From: Betaproteobacteria bacterium
GTDB taxonomy: Bacteria > Pseudomonadota > Gammaproteobacteria > Burkholderiales > Casimicrobiaceae
Direction: 5' to 3'
Length of the DNA stretch: 64,000 nt
Assembly: GCA_013298765.1 (NCBI GenBank)
Contig: JAAFJA010000001.1
Coordinates: 310,001-374,000, forward strand
Shown here: positions 53,890 to 63,175 of the stretch, piece by piece
Layout: every line of letters starts with the position of its first letter
Position numbering within the stretch: the first letter of the stretch is position 1
Translations under genes and position numbers: made by a program
The notes under the pieces: generated by a model
Database searches by the model: none
Seen by the model: the letters and a program-made list of their open reading frames with translations, nothing else
What the model was told of the DNA's origin: nothing

Positions 53890-54648
53890 TCAAACTGCTT
53901 TGCGGTAAATCCAGATTCGAGTTCGGTAAGGTATGCGGATATGCGGTTGGCCTGCAATCGCATCCCCGATGGCGCTTATGACCTCGGGCAAGCGCTCGCC
54001 AGCCTGATCAGCTAAGGTCGCATGCGACGACCATGCGGCCAACCAGTCTGCTGCGCTTGACTCATGCATGTGATCAAACGATAGCTCGGCGCGACGCGCA
54101 AACATACGGCTTTGACAAACGCTCGACGAAGGATCGTCGCGACGCGCGCCGTAGCGATATGACGGGACCAGCACGCGAATACGTCGTTCGACTTCCATTT
54201 GCAACGGGTCACCGAGATCCCGGTGATTCCATAACATGACCAGTTCGCCGGACGGTTTGAGTATTCTGTAAACCTCGTCAAGCGCTAGCTCTGGCGTGAC
54301 GACATTAAACGATGACCCAAAAAATGCAGCGTCAAAGCAAGACGCGGCGAGGCCTGTGTTTTCTGCATGAGAGCGCACCCATGAAACGCGCGCGCCAGCC
54401 GCGGAAAGGTTCTCACGACCGCGTGCGAGCATTGCCTCATTGGGCTCGATCGCTGTTACGGTCAGCCCCGCCTTCGCGAGTAGCTTTGTGAGCTTTCCTG
54501 TACCCGCGCCGATATCGACTACGTCACTTACTCGCTGTAGAGGAATCGCCGCGAGTACCGATGCGACTGTTTGCTCCGCATAGTCGGCGCGCAAGTCGTA
54601 GCTTGCGGCACGTAGCGTGTAATCCCAGGTTGGCGAGTATGCGGTCAT
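53890..54648 (-). CDS. Class I SAM-dependent methyltransferase of the phosphoramidate operon
   Basis: 252 residues with motif I VVDIGAGTGKLTKLLAKAG (43-61), acidic motif II TAIEPNEAML, and FDAAFFGSSFNVVTPELALDEVYRILKPSGELVMLWN as motifs II-IV. The N-terminus WDYTLRAASYDLRADYA resembles small O-methyltransferases. By analogy with the Cj1419/Cj1420 methyltransferases it would methylate the phosphoramidate or its precursor; this is context inference. ATGA overlap with the kinase gene upstream. Confidence 0.8.
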   Translation of the reverse strand: MTAYSPTWDYTLRAASYDLRADYAEQTVASVLAAIPLQRVSDVVDIGAGTGKLTKLLAKAGLTVTAIEPNEAMLARGRENLSAAGARVSWVRSHAENTGLAASCFDAAFFGSSFNVVTPELALDEVYRILKPSGELVMLWNHRDLGDPLQMEVERRIRVLVPSYRYGARRDDPSSSVCQSRMFARRAELSFDHMHESSAADWLAAWSSHATLADQAGERLPEVISAIGDAIAGQPHIRIPYRTRIWIYRKAV

Positions 54649-56963
54649 ACGATTACCTCAAGAGACTGACTCTCAAAATTGATTAGCACAGAACGTGCTC
54701 CACAAATTTGCGAAAACATACTTATCCCGCAGCCAAGCAGACATGGAACGCGCGCCTGCGCACTCCTTATCGCCATATGCGAGTGAGGCCCGCCAAAACA
54801 AGTCACCATCGCACTTGGTTCAAAAGCAAATACCCAATCGAAACCGGGATCGGCCGAGTCAATCGCAACCACTTTTCCTCGTATCGCTGACGCGGCGTCA
54901 ACAGTCTTATGCGAGTGCTTGACGTGCACAATTTCACCGCGGACGAGCCCGCGACCGCGAAACGTCGGTCGATCCCCGCCTTCGCAAAATGAAGTAAGGT
55001 CAGAGACTGAGCAGAGAATTCTAGGCATTAGGATTTCGTGCTCAGCGGCATAGATACGCATCGCTTCCGAGACTAGGCGTTCGGTCGCTATCTCATGTGA
55101 AGCGTCTAGCCGTAAAACGGTGGGCAGCGATAAGTACGACAGGTTTTCAGGTGTCAATTTTCGCCGCGTTGAAAGCGCCTGTATTTGCCCGAAGAGTCGG
55201 GATAGAGAGCGCCCCATCGCATCTTTCCAGAGTTCGCGATAAACAGCAGACCGCTGCGCCAACTGGAGAAACTTGGCGAGGCGACTGTGGTCGGCAAGTA
55301 CGTGCGTTCGAACTATACGAGTCGACAACTTGTCGCCGAAACTAGCTAAAAACGAATGGTCTCGCGACGCCGTAAGGCGCGATGAACGTCCTTCGTCCCT
55401 GGAAGCAGCAAGAGCGGGGCTGGACACCTCGAACATTAATGGGCGGCGTGAGGCGTGTTCCAGATTCGGCGCTAAAGATTCAACTAGCACTGCGCAGCAA
55501 TGCTGAAAATCGGCTAGCTCGTCCTCCGATAGGAGTCCAACGTTTCGTGCACTATGAAAAACCGCATGGGAGAAAAATGTAACGCGCGCACACTTCGCAA
55601 AGGGCAGAACAAGTTCGCGTCGGACACACTCTAAAACATCAGACAGCTGCGCAAACGAATCACACGTGTCGATACGACGATTGCACACCTCCTCGGCAAA
55701 GCGCACGGCATCGCTCGATAATTCCGTGAACTGCGCACAAAGGATGGATTGGGCGTGCTCATTCAATCGTTGCTCGAAAATTTTTGTAGCGTGCGAACCA
55801 AGACCCGCGCCGCGCAAAACGGATGTATTGTGTTCGTCAAACCTCAATGCGCCGGCATAGAGGTCAATTTCAACGCGGTCGTGCAAGGCGGCATCGGCCT
55901 TTAGTCGTTTGACGACAAAGTCGGCGTAGCGAACGCGATCGCACGTTGCGATGCGATTTGGAAGCAAGCTCAAGCAGCTCGCACGCAAATCAACATAAGG
56001 CCGACCAAGAATACGCGTGACCAGCGTTCCACGTAACGCTGGGTCGTAGCCGAGCGCCTCTCGCGCCTCCCACCAGCTTCGCCGACCAATCAAAACATCG
56101 AAGATGTCTGCCGCCAGCGGTCGTGGATGCGCACCGAGCAGCTCGAATGGATTCCAGTCGCTCATGCCCGAGTAAACCGTTGAGTAACGATCAAGCGCGA
56201 TTTCGACTTCGCTCTTCGCATCATTCAATAGCGATTTGACTAATGCTGCAGTATCCGCTTCGACGAGCTGTTTGGATGGGACTGGTCTAACTTGCAGCAG
56301 GTGCATCCGTTCATCCTCATCGAACACCGCTTCGATCTCTAGACGAGTACAGGTGTGGCTTTCAAGCGCCGCGAGCACAGCTATCGCCGCACATACTGGC
56401 CTCGGCCATCCTTCCACATCGGGCGAGGTTGCTTCTGCCTTCGCGACTACATAACGCTCGACGTTTACCGTTCCAGCAGTGATCGCTGAAGAGCGAGCAT
56501 CACGACAATAGGAAACCGAGGCGTATAGAGCGATATCGCGCGACCCGTGGGTGTGGGCGCCGACTACGCTCCCGACGGAATCTACCCAGAGTTGTGCAAT
56601 CACGAGATTGTCATCGCAACCGTCGTTGTAGCTTCGAATGACCTGTTCGATCGCCGTTACAACAGATTCAACGTCAGATAAACGGACCGGGCCTACGCTC
56701 TCGTAACACCCGTGTTCGCTCGCAGCGATGCTATCTTCACCGTTTTTGCTACTTCTAAGAAATACCTGCGTTGCTGGGTTGAGAGTATTCCGTACGCGCG
56801 CTATCACATCGTTGCGGCGCAATTTAAACTCGCCCACGGAGAAGTAGCAGTAAGACGGTATCTCAGCGGGCAACGCTATCGCGCGCGCCCAATCTAGCCA
56901 GAGCGTTTTGCAATTCGGTAGCACTGGCTTACGCACGGCCGGCACAGGCTTTTGCAAACGCAT
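54645..56963 (-). CDS. ATP-grasp/phosphohistidine kinase, predicted L-glutamine kinase
   Basis: 772 residues from the ATG at 56963. The N-terminal PPDK/PEP-synthase ATP-grasp domain has VFLRSSKNGEDSIAASEHG near 67-84 and ends LEIEAVFDEDERMHLLQVRP. A long middle section has no clear family text. The C-terminal swivelling phosphohistidine domain is VVAIDSADPGFDWVFAFEPS, then GGPHSHMAIRSAQARVPCLLG with the catalytic His about residue 729. The pyruvate/PEP-binding TIM barrel of true PPDK/PpsA is absent. Cj1418 of C. jejuni has the same size and layout, with its catalytic His at 737. It converts glutamine and ATP to glutamine phosphate, AMP and phosphate. Confidence 0.82.
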   Translation of the reverse strand: MRLQKPVPAVRKPVLPNCKTLWLDWARAIALPAEIPSYCYFSVGEFKLRRNDVIARVRNTLNPATQVFLRSSKNGEDSIAASEHGCYESVGPVRLSDVESVVTAIEQVIRSYNDGCDDNLVIAQLWVDSVGSVVGAHTHGSRDIALYASVSYCRDARSSAITAGTVNVERYVVAKAEATSPDVEGWPRPVCAAIAVLAALESHTCTRLEIEAVFDEDERMHLLQVRPVPSKQLVEADTAALVKSLLNDAKSEVEIALDRYSTVYSGMSDWNPFELLGAHPRPLAADIFDVLIGRRSWWEAREALGYDPALRGTLVTRILGRPYVDLRASCLSLLPNRIATCDRVRYADFVVKRLKADAALHDRVEIDLYAGALRFDEHNTSVLRGAGLGSHATKIFEQRLNEHAQSILCAQFTELSSDAVRFAEEVCNRRIDTCDSFAQLSDVLECVRRELVLPFAKCARVTFFSHAVFHSARNVGLLSEDELADFQHCCAVLVESLAPNLEHASRRPLMFEVSSPALAASRDEGRSSRLTASRDHSFLASFGDKLSTRIVRTHVLADHSRLAKFLQLAQRSAVYRELWKDAMGRSLSRLFGQIQALSTRRKLTPENLSYLSLPTVLRLDASHEIATERLVSEAMRIYAAEHEILMPRILCSVSDLTSFCEGGDRPTFRGRGLVRGEIVHVKHSHKTVDAASAIRGKVVAIDSADPGFDWVFAFEPSAMVTCFGGPHSHMAIRSAQARVPCLLGCGISMFSQICGARSVLINFESQSLEVIV

Positions 56964-57690
56964 CAAATAGTCGCGTACCTAGCAATCCGTTTTCAACACC
57001 CCACTCAGGATGCCACTGGACCCCCACCAGGAAAGACTGCTTCGACACGCTAGCTACCGCTTCAATGATTCCGTCTTCGCTTCTCGCCTCTTCTACCAAT
57101 CCGTCAGCCACGACAAGAATTGATTGCTCGTGAATGGAATTCACGAAACCATCTTCGCGACCGAAGATCGCGGCGAGCTCCCCGCCAGGCAGGAGCTTAA
57201 CTCGATGCGTGTAGCGGTTATGCAGAAACGGGTCACTGTGACGCGCGCAATGATCCGGAACGGGTGTGAGCGTTCCACCGTAGGCGACGTTGATGAGCTG
57301 ACATCCACGGCATATGCCCAGCACTGGCTTACGTTGCCCAACAAAGCTCTTCAACAGCGCAGTTTCCATTCGGTCGCGAATCGGGTCATAACGCGAGTGC
57401 TCCGCGAACTCGCCAAGCTCGCCATTCTGCGAATACACATCGTTGCCGCCTTGCAGAACCAGACCATGCGCGAACTCAACCAACTGAGTAGTCTCTCTCT
57501 CAGACCTTTCATCGTCAATCGGAATGACCAAAGGGTTCGCCCCGGCTAGTCGTATTGATTCCAGCAACGCACTCGGTACGAGTTGACATTCGTGACGCGC
57601 GATCCCGCGAGCAATCTCGCTGCCTTGCTTTCTACGCGCGGCCACCAGTACCCAGGGGCGATTCTGCGTCAATTTCATCGTGGCAATCAT
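56929..57690 (-). CDS. Class I GATase-like hydrolase, predicted gamma-glutamyl-CDP-amidate hydrolase
   Basis: 253 residues (249 if the second ATG at 57678 is used). Peptidase C26 family: LVLQGGNDVY, nucleophile Cys127 in LGICRGCQLINVAYGGTL, and catalytic His227/Glu229 in VGVQWHPEWG. Close relatives hydrolyse gamma-glutamyl-GABA (PuuD). C. jejuni Cj1417 of this type removes glutamate from CDP-glutamine to leave cytidine diphosphoramidate. Its place at the head of an operon holding the three other pathway enzymes supports that role. The stop overlaps the kinase gene by 35 bases. Confidence 0.82.
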   Translation of the reverse strand: MIATMKLTQNRPWVLVAARRKQGSEIARGIARHECQLVPSALLESIRLAGANPLVIPIDDERSERETTQLVEFAHGLVLQGGNDVYSQNGELGEFAEHSRYDPIRDRMETALLKSFVGQRKPVLGICRGCQLINVAYGGTLTPVPDHCARHSDPFLHNRYTHRVKLLPGGELAAIFGREDGFVNSIHEQSILVVADGLVEEARSEDGIIEAVASVSKQSFLVGVQWHPEWGVENGLLGTRLFDAFAKACAGRA

Positions 57691-58445
57691 TCGCTACCGT
57701 CGTGTATTGCGGACATGATGTGGAAATCATACCTCTCGCTCATCAACGACGAGTCATCGCCGACGGCACACAGAAGAGATTGGCTAGGAAGCGCTTCGTA
57801 GCTTAGGCGTGAGCAATAAAGAATCTAGGTCTTCTTGCTATAGCGAGTTTGAGCACGCGCCAAGAAGCCCACGTGCACTTCGTTTGCTCTTCCTCGGGCA
57901 GCTACCGGCGAGGCGGCAGGTGGACGCATTTGGGAAAGCTGGATCACACCCCCTCGAAGTAACAATCGCGCCGCCACGGTCAAGAAAAGCTGCGCTCTTG
58001 TAGCGACGTATCCCGCCCTAGTTTGCAGGTGCAAGATCGGTTTGGATCTTAGTCACGGTAGAACGTGCGAACAGTCGACTCACGCGTGGCTTCGCACTCG
58101 ACGAGCGGAATACACTGCCTGCCAACTCAGGTGTGGCGATCTACTGAGCAAGCCCTCGTCCGCAGATATCAGTCTCATCTTCCGATCAACCCTCCGCTGA
58201 GCCCTTAGCGACGGAAGTCCGCGCTTAGGCGAATCGCTGCCCAACGAACCCGTGTAAGGTCTTACGCATTATTCGGCTAGCTCGCGAGGCACGCGCCATT
58301 CGCACACCCTTGCGGTAAGGGCCGTTCTCCGCCCCACTTCTCAACGCTGTGAGATCAGTTCGGCCAATGCATGAAGCATTTGCAGATCGCCGTAGGTCAG
58401 AAGACGCAGGGCTTCTCCGGCACGCTGAATCAACCGAGGTCGTAG
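57691..58445. other. 755-base region without a convincing gene, upstream of the phosphoramidate operon
   Basis: Holds the likely promoter of the operon next to 57690. Short open frames on both strands (57809-58003, 57825-58034) have no motif. The first 35 codons beyond the gabD stop stay open in the gabD frame (ending TGA at 58341) with ordinary protein-like text, RPRLIQRAGEALRLLTYGDL onward. This could be a remnant or chance. The region may be the scar of an insertion event. Confidence 0.45.
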
Positions 58446-59894
58446 CTAAACGTTCGCAACACTAACCGTCTTCGTATTCAGATAAGCCTCCAGCGCCTCC
58501 GGCCCACCTTCTGATCCGTAGCCGGAGTCCTTCACGCCACCGAACGGCATTTCGGGAACGGCCACTGCGGGCTGGTTGACCCAAAGCATGCCGACTTCGA
58601 TGCCTTGCGAGAGCGTGTGCAGCGTTTTGAGCGATTTGGTGAAGGCGTACGACGCCAGACCGAATGAAAGGCGATTGGCTTCGGCGATCGCTTCTTCAAT
58701 CGTATCGAAGCCGCGAACGCCTGCGATGGGGCCAAAGGGCTCATCGTTGAAGAGTGAGGCGTCAAGCGGTACGTCGGCGACGACGGTTGGGGTGAAAAAG
58801 TTGCCGCTGCTGCCGATGCGCTCGCCGCCCGTCGCAATCCTCGCGCCCTTTGCCTTCGCATCAGCGACGACTTTTTGCATTGCGTCGAGTCTGCGCGCGT
58901 TGGCGAGCGGGCCCATTTGAATGCCCTTTTCCATGCCGTCGCCGACCTTCAAGCCTTCGGAATACTTGACCAGTGCTTCGGTGAAATCGCCTTTGATTTT
59001 GTTGGCGACCAGGAAGCGGGTCGGCGCGATACAGACCTGTCCCGCGTTGCGGAACTTCGCGGCACCTGCGGACTTGACCGCGAGGGCGATGTCAGCGTCT
59101 TCGGCAACGATCACCGGTGCGTGGCCGCCCAATTCCATCGTTGCGCGCTTCATGTGTTGGCCCGCCATGCTCGCGAGCATTTTGCCGACGGGTGTGGAAC
59201 CTGTGAACGTGATCTTGCGAACGGTTGGATGCGGGATCAGATAGCTCGAAATTTCAGCTGGGTTACCGAACACGAGTTGCACGACGCCCGAGGGCAGCCC
59301 CGCGTCCACAAATGCGCGAATCAATTCAGCGGGCGACGCCGGTGTTTCTTCTGGCGCTTTGACGATGATTGAGCAGCCCGTAGCAAGCGCGGCCGACACT
59401 TTGCGCACGACTTGGTTAATCGGGAAGTTCCACGGAGTGAACGCCGCGACGACTCCAACCGGCTCTTTCAACACCATCGCCGTTGTGTTCATGTTGCGCG
59501 GTGGAACGATGCGGCCGTAAACACGACGCGCCTCTTCGGCAAACCATTCGATGATCTGCGCACCCGAGAGCACTTCCACTTTGGATTCGGCGAGTGGCTT
59601 GCCCTGCTCGATCGTCATGTAGGTTGCGATCAGCTCTGCGCGTTCGCGAAGAATCGTTGCGGCCTTCCTCATGATGTCGGAGCGCTCAAGGGCGGTCATG
59701 TTGCGCCACGTTGCAAAACCCTTTTGCGCGGCAACGAGCGCGCGATCCAAGTCGTCCTTGGTCGAATGGGCAACGCGCCCAGCTTCGCTGCCAGTCGAAG
59801 GATTCACGACGGCGATTGATTTGCCGGACGCGGCATCGCACCAGACGTTGTCGATGAGGAGTTGCGTGTTTGGATAGGTGAGCGTTGCGGTCAT
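58446..59894 (-). CDS. gabD: NAD(P)-dependent succinate-semialdehyde dehydrogenase
   Basis: 482 residues from the ATG at 59894 ([18 protein letters not shown]); a longer frame to 59942 is unlikely. Aldehyde dehydrogenase motifs: [30 protein letters not shown] with the general-base Glu, [14 protein letters not shown] with the nucleophilic Cys, and [22 protein letters not shown] typical of GabD. Oxidises succinate semialdehyde to succinate; related semialdehydes are possible. Stands alone; no gabT is nearby. Confidence 0.9.
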   Translation of the reverse strand: MTATLTYPNTQLLIDNVWCDAASGKSIAVVNPSTGSEAGRVAHSTKDDLDRALVAAQKGFATWRNMTALERSDIMRKAATILRERAELIATYMTIEQGKPLAESKVEVLSGAQIIEWFAEEARRVYGRIVPPRNMNTTAMVLKEPVGVVAAFTPWNFPINQVVRKVSAALATGCSIIVKAPEETPASPAELIRAFVDAGLPSGVVQLVFGNPAEISSYLIPHPTVRKITFTGSTPVGKMLASMAGQHMKRATMELGGHAPVIVAEDADIALAVKSAGAAKFRNAGQVCIAPTRFLVANKIKGDFTEALVKYSEGLKVGDGMEKGIQMGPLANARRLDAMQKVVADAKAKGARIATGGERIGSSGNFFTPTVVADVPLDASLFNDEPFGPIAGVRGFDTIEEAIAEANRLSFGLASYAFTKSLKTLHTLSQGIEVGMLWVNQPAVAVPEMPFGGVKDSGYGSEGGPEALEAYLNTKTVSVANV

Positions 59895-60151
59895 GACGAG
59901 GCTTTGATGTTCGCAAGTGGACGCAGCCGGACGCAGCGTCAACGCTTGTCGATGAAAGTTTGAAAACGAGGCGCTAAGAATAGCGCGTTGCTGAGCGCGA
60001 CGTTCGCGACGGATTCGATCAAGGTTTCAATGCGCAAATCGCCATCAGCCACGCTTCCTTCACGTCGGCGTCGCACAATGGAAAACAACTAAAACGTGCA
60101 ATCAAAGTAATTCTTGGGCTTCGATTCGAAAATGCACGCTCTTGAAAATCT

Positions 60152-60191
60152 CAAAAAAACGCAGTGAGCCCGAGAAAAATCGGGCGATCAC
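60152..60191 (-). terminator. Probable terminator after nuoN
   Basis: On the minus strand a stem GCCCGA/TCGGGC with a 6-base loop, extended by GTGA/TCAC with a small bulge, followed after four bases by TTTTTTT (60153-60159). It lies 18 bases past the nuoN stop and would end the nuo operon. The rest of the gap (59895-60209) shows no gene. Confidence 0.55.
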
Positions 60192-60209
60192 GTCTAGAGC
60201 TATCTTACG

Positions 60210-61643
60210 CTAGGATGCCTGCACAGCCTTCACGCAGATGGCGAGCAACGCACTTGGCAGCGCGCCGAGTACGAGAATGGCGAGGGCATTGGCTGACAAA
60301 AGGACCATCTCGCCGCGCGATGGCATCGCGAGCACACCCGGCTCGGCATCGGCGAAATACATCACCTTCACCACGCGCAGGTAGTAGAACGCGCCGACCA
60401 GCGAGGCGAGCACGGCAATCACGGCCAACCACACATAGTTGGCGTTCACGGCCGCCTCGATCACTGTGAGCTTTGCCCAGAATCCAAGCGTTGGCGGAAT
60501 GCCCGCCAGCGAGAACATCGCGAGCAACATCAGAAACGCGAGCCACGGCGAGCGTGAGTTCAACCCCTTCAGGTTGTCGATGTTGTCGAACTCAACGCCG
60601 CGCGCTGAGAGCATCACCAAGATCCCCAGCGAAACTAGGCCAGTGATCGTGTAGGCGACTGCGTAAAAGAGCGCAGCGGAAAATCCTTCTTTCCCGCCGG
60701 CGACGATGCCGAGCAACAAAAAGCCCATGTTTGCAATTGCCGAGTACGCAAGCATCCGCTTGATATTCGTTTGCGCAATCGCAATGACGTTTCCGACAAT
60801 CACCGAAAGGGTCGCGATTACCGCGAGGATCACCGACCAATCGGCGATAGCGGCGGCGAGTCCATCGTTAAACAAGCGATAGGCGAGCGCGAACGCGGCG
60901 ACCTTGGGTGCGGTGCCGAGGAAAAGCGTAACCGCGGTGGGTGCGCCGTTGTAAACATCGGGCACCCACATGTGGAACGGCACGACACCGAGCTTGAACG
61001 CGACACCCGCTGCGATGAAGATCAAACCGAGCGCGATCGCTGTGCGATTACCTTTCGCGAGCGCGGCGCCGATTGTGTCGAGATCAAGCGAAGCAGTCGC
61101 GCCGTAAATGATCGACATACCGAACAGCAACAGGCCCGAGGCGAGCGCGCCGAGTACGAAATACTTCATCGCCGCTTCGGTCGCTATCTTGTCGTCACGC
61201 TTCAAAGCAACCAAGGCGTACATGGACAAGCTCAGCAGCTCGAGCCCCAAGTACGCCGTAAGCATGTTCGCAGCGGATGCCATCACGAGCATCCCGAGCG
61301 TTCCGAGGAGCACGAGCGTCACATATTCACCATTGGCGAGATCATGCTTTTTCAGATATCGCCACGAATAACCCATGGCAACGGCAGCCGACAACAGGAT
61401 TGAGAGCTTGAGCACCGTCGCCACACCGTCGACTACGACCAAGTTCGAGAACGCGTACTGGGGCGCTGAGCCAATTGGCGTGCCGACTGCGTACACGTAG
61501 GCTGCGGTCCAAAGGAGTGCGGCAATGCCGCAGGTGAATGTGTAGAGCTTCTGATCGCGGCGCACGAACAAATCGACCACGAGGATCAAGCACGCGAGCG
61601 AGAGCAGAACAATTTCCGGGGAAACGAGGGTGAGGTCTTTCAT
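60210..61643 (-). CDS. nuoN: NADH-quinone oxidoreductase subunit N
   Basis: 477-residue antiporter-like membrane subunit of complex I. About 14 helices; the conserved text includes MYALVALKRDDKIATEAAMKYFVLGALASGLLLFGMS, VVPFHMWVPDVYNGAPTAVTLFLGTAPKVAAFA and IKRMLAYSAIANMGFLLLG. Lysines and glutamates of the proton path are in these segments. Last gene of the nuo operon; 15 bases after nuoM. Confidence 0.97.
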   Translation of the reverse strand: MKDLTLVSPEIVLLSLACLILVVDLFVRRDQKLYTFTCGIAALLWTAAYVYAVGTPIGSAPQYAFSNLVVVDGVATVLKLSILLSAAVAMGYSWRYLKKHDLANGEYVTLVLLGTLGMLVMASAANMLTAYLGLELLSLSMYALVALKRDDKIATEAAMKYFVLGALASGLLLFGMSIIYGATASLDLDTIGAALAKGNRTAIALGLIFIAAGVAFKLGVVPFHMWVPDVYNGAPTAVTLFLGTAPKVAAFALAYRLFNDGLAAAIADWSVILAVIATLSVIVGNVIAIAQTNIKRMLAYSAIANMGFLLLGIVAGGKEGFSAALFYAVAYTITGLVSLGILVMLSARGVEFDNIDNLKGLNSRSPWLAFLMLLAMFSLAGIPPTLGFWAKLTVIEAAVNANYVWLAVIAVLASLVGAFYYLRVVKVMYFADAEPGVLAMPSRGEMVLLSANALAILVLGALPSALLAICVKAVQAS

Positions 61644-61658
61644 GTTTTATTCGCCTCG

Positions 61659-63146
61659 TTACAGTTTCGATTTCGCGACATGCGCGATCAGCTCATTCAC
61701 GCTCTGGTGCATGACTTCGGTGAATGGTGCGGGGTAGATACCCATCGCGAGTACGCAGACCGCGAGTGCAGCCAACATCCAAAACTCGCGCGGTTCAATA
61801 TCCGTCAGTTGGCGGACGTTGTCGTTCGCGATCTCGCCGAAGATCACGCGCTTGTACATCCACAGCGAGTAGGCAGCGCCGAGGATCAAAGTCAGACCTG
61901 CGGCCGCGCCTACCCAGAACATGCCTTGTTTCACAGCCGCCAGCGTCACGGTAAATTCGCCGATGAAACCGGACGTGCCCGGCAGGCCAGCGTTTGCCAT
62001 GGTGAAGAGCATCATGAACGCTGCGAATTTCGGCATCGTGTTCACCACGCCACCGTAGTCCGCAATGTTGCGAGTGTGCATGCGGTCGTACAGCACACCA
62101 ACACACAGGAACATCGCACCCGAGATGAAGCCGTGCGAAATCATCTGCATAAGGCCACCTTCGATGCCGAGCGCGCTCGTCTGCGGCCCCACGAATAGGA
62201 AGAAGCCGAGCGTGACAAAACCCATGTGCGAAATCGACGAATACGCGATGAGTTTCTTCATGTCGGTTTGCACGAGCGCGACAAAACCGATGTAGACAAT
62301 CGCGATCAGCGAAATCGCAATCACGAACGGCGAGAGATAGCGTGATGCATCGGGCACGATTGGCAGGATGAAGCGCAGGAAACCATATGCGCCGAGCTTC
62401 AACGTGATCGCTGCCAGCACCACCGAGCCGCCCGTCGGCGCTTCGACGTGCGCATCGGGCAACCAGGTATGCACTGGCCACATCGGCACCTTCACCGCAA
62501 AGGCAAGGAAAAACGCAACGAACAGCAGAATCTGCGGATTCATTGCGAGCGGCACTTTGTGGAACTGCGCGATTTCGAAGCTGCCGCCAGACACGTTGTA
62601 GAGATATAGCAACGCAACCAGCATTAAAAGCGAGCCAAGCAACGTGTAGAGGAAGAACTTCACCGCCGCGTAAACGCGATTCGGGCCACCCCACACGCCG
62701 ATGATGAGATACATCGGGATCAGCATCGCTTCGAAAAAAACGTAGAAGAGCACGGCATCGGCAGCCGCGAACGCACCATTGATGAGCCCGGACATGATGA
62801 GAAACGCTGCGAAATACTGCGCTGGCTTCTCTTCGATCACTTTCCAACCGGCAACGACGACAAAGATCGTGATGAAGCTGTTCAAGATCACGAACCACAT
62901 CGAGATGCCATCGACACCCAAGTGATAGTTGATGTTGTAGCGCTCGATCCAGCTCGCTTTCTCAACAAACTGGAGCGCAGCGGTTGACGTATCAAACCCT
63001 GTGTAGAGGGGAATCGTGACCAAAAATCCGGCAAGTGCAGCGAGCAACGCGATCCATCGAGTCGCGTTCGCGCCTTTGTCTTTCGCGGTGGTCATCACGG
63101 CGATACCGCCGATGATCGGGATCCAAATAGCTAGTGAGAGCAGCAT
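61659..63146 (-). CDS. nuoM: NADH-quinone oxidoreductase subunit M
   Basis: 495-residue antiporter-like subunit of complex I. Recognisable text: FYVFFEAMLIPMYLIIGVWGG with the essential Glu, FLAFAVKVPMWPVHTWLPDAHVEAPTGGSVVLAAITLKLGAYG, MKKLIAYSSISHMGFVTLG. Located between nuoL and nuoN in the standard order. Confidence 0.97.
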   Translation of the reverse strand: MLLSLAIWIPIIGGIAVMTTAKDKGANATRWIALLAALAGFLVTIPLYTGFDTSTAALQFVEKASWIERYNINYHLGVDGISMWFVILNSFITIFVVVAGWKVIEEKPAQYFAAFLIMSGLINGAFAAADAVLFYVFFEAMLIPMYLIIGVWGGPNRVYAAVKFFLYTLLGSLLMLVALLYLYNVSGGSFEIAQFHKVPLAMNPQILLFVAFFLAFAVKVPMWPVHTWLPDAHVEAPTGGSVVLAAITLKLGAYGFLRFILPIVPDASRYLSPFVIAISLIAIVYIGFVALVQTDMKKLIAYSSISHMGFVTLGFFLFVGPQTSALGIEGGLMQMISHGFISGAMFLCVGVLYDRMHTRNIADYGGVVNTMPKFAAFMMLFTMANAGLPGTSGFIGEFTVTLAAVKQGMFWVGAAAGLTLILGAAYSLWMYKRVIFGEIANDNVRQLTDIEPREFWMLAALAVCVLAMGIYPAPFTEVMHQSVNELIAHVAKSKL

Positions 63147-63175
63147 GATGTGTCGTTCTTTTCCACTCTATCGCG

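Noticed and set aside
53113-56963. Phosphonate biosynthesis cluster (cytidylyltransferase plus PEP-utilising enzyme)
   Set aside because: No PEP mutase or phosphonopyruvate decarboxylase is present, and the large enzyme lacks the PEP/pyruvate barrel.
57809-58034. Short frames upstream of the phosphoramidate operon
   Set aside because: Arg/Pro-rich, no family features, overlapping on opposite strands.
60771-61403. 210-codon open frame on the plus strand
   Set aside because: Antisense to nuoN, an unmistakable gene; the translation is charge-rich shadow text.
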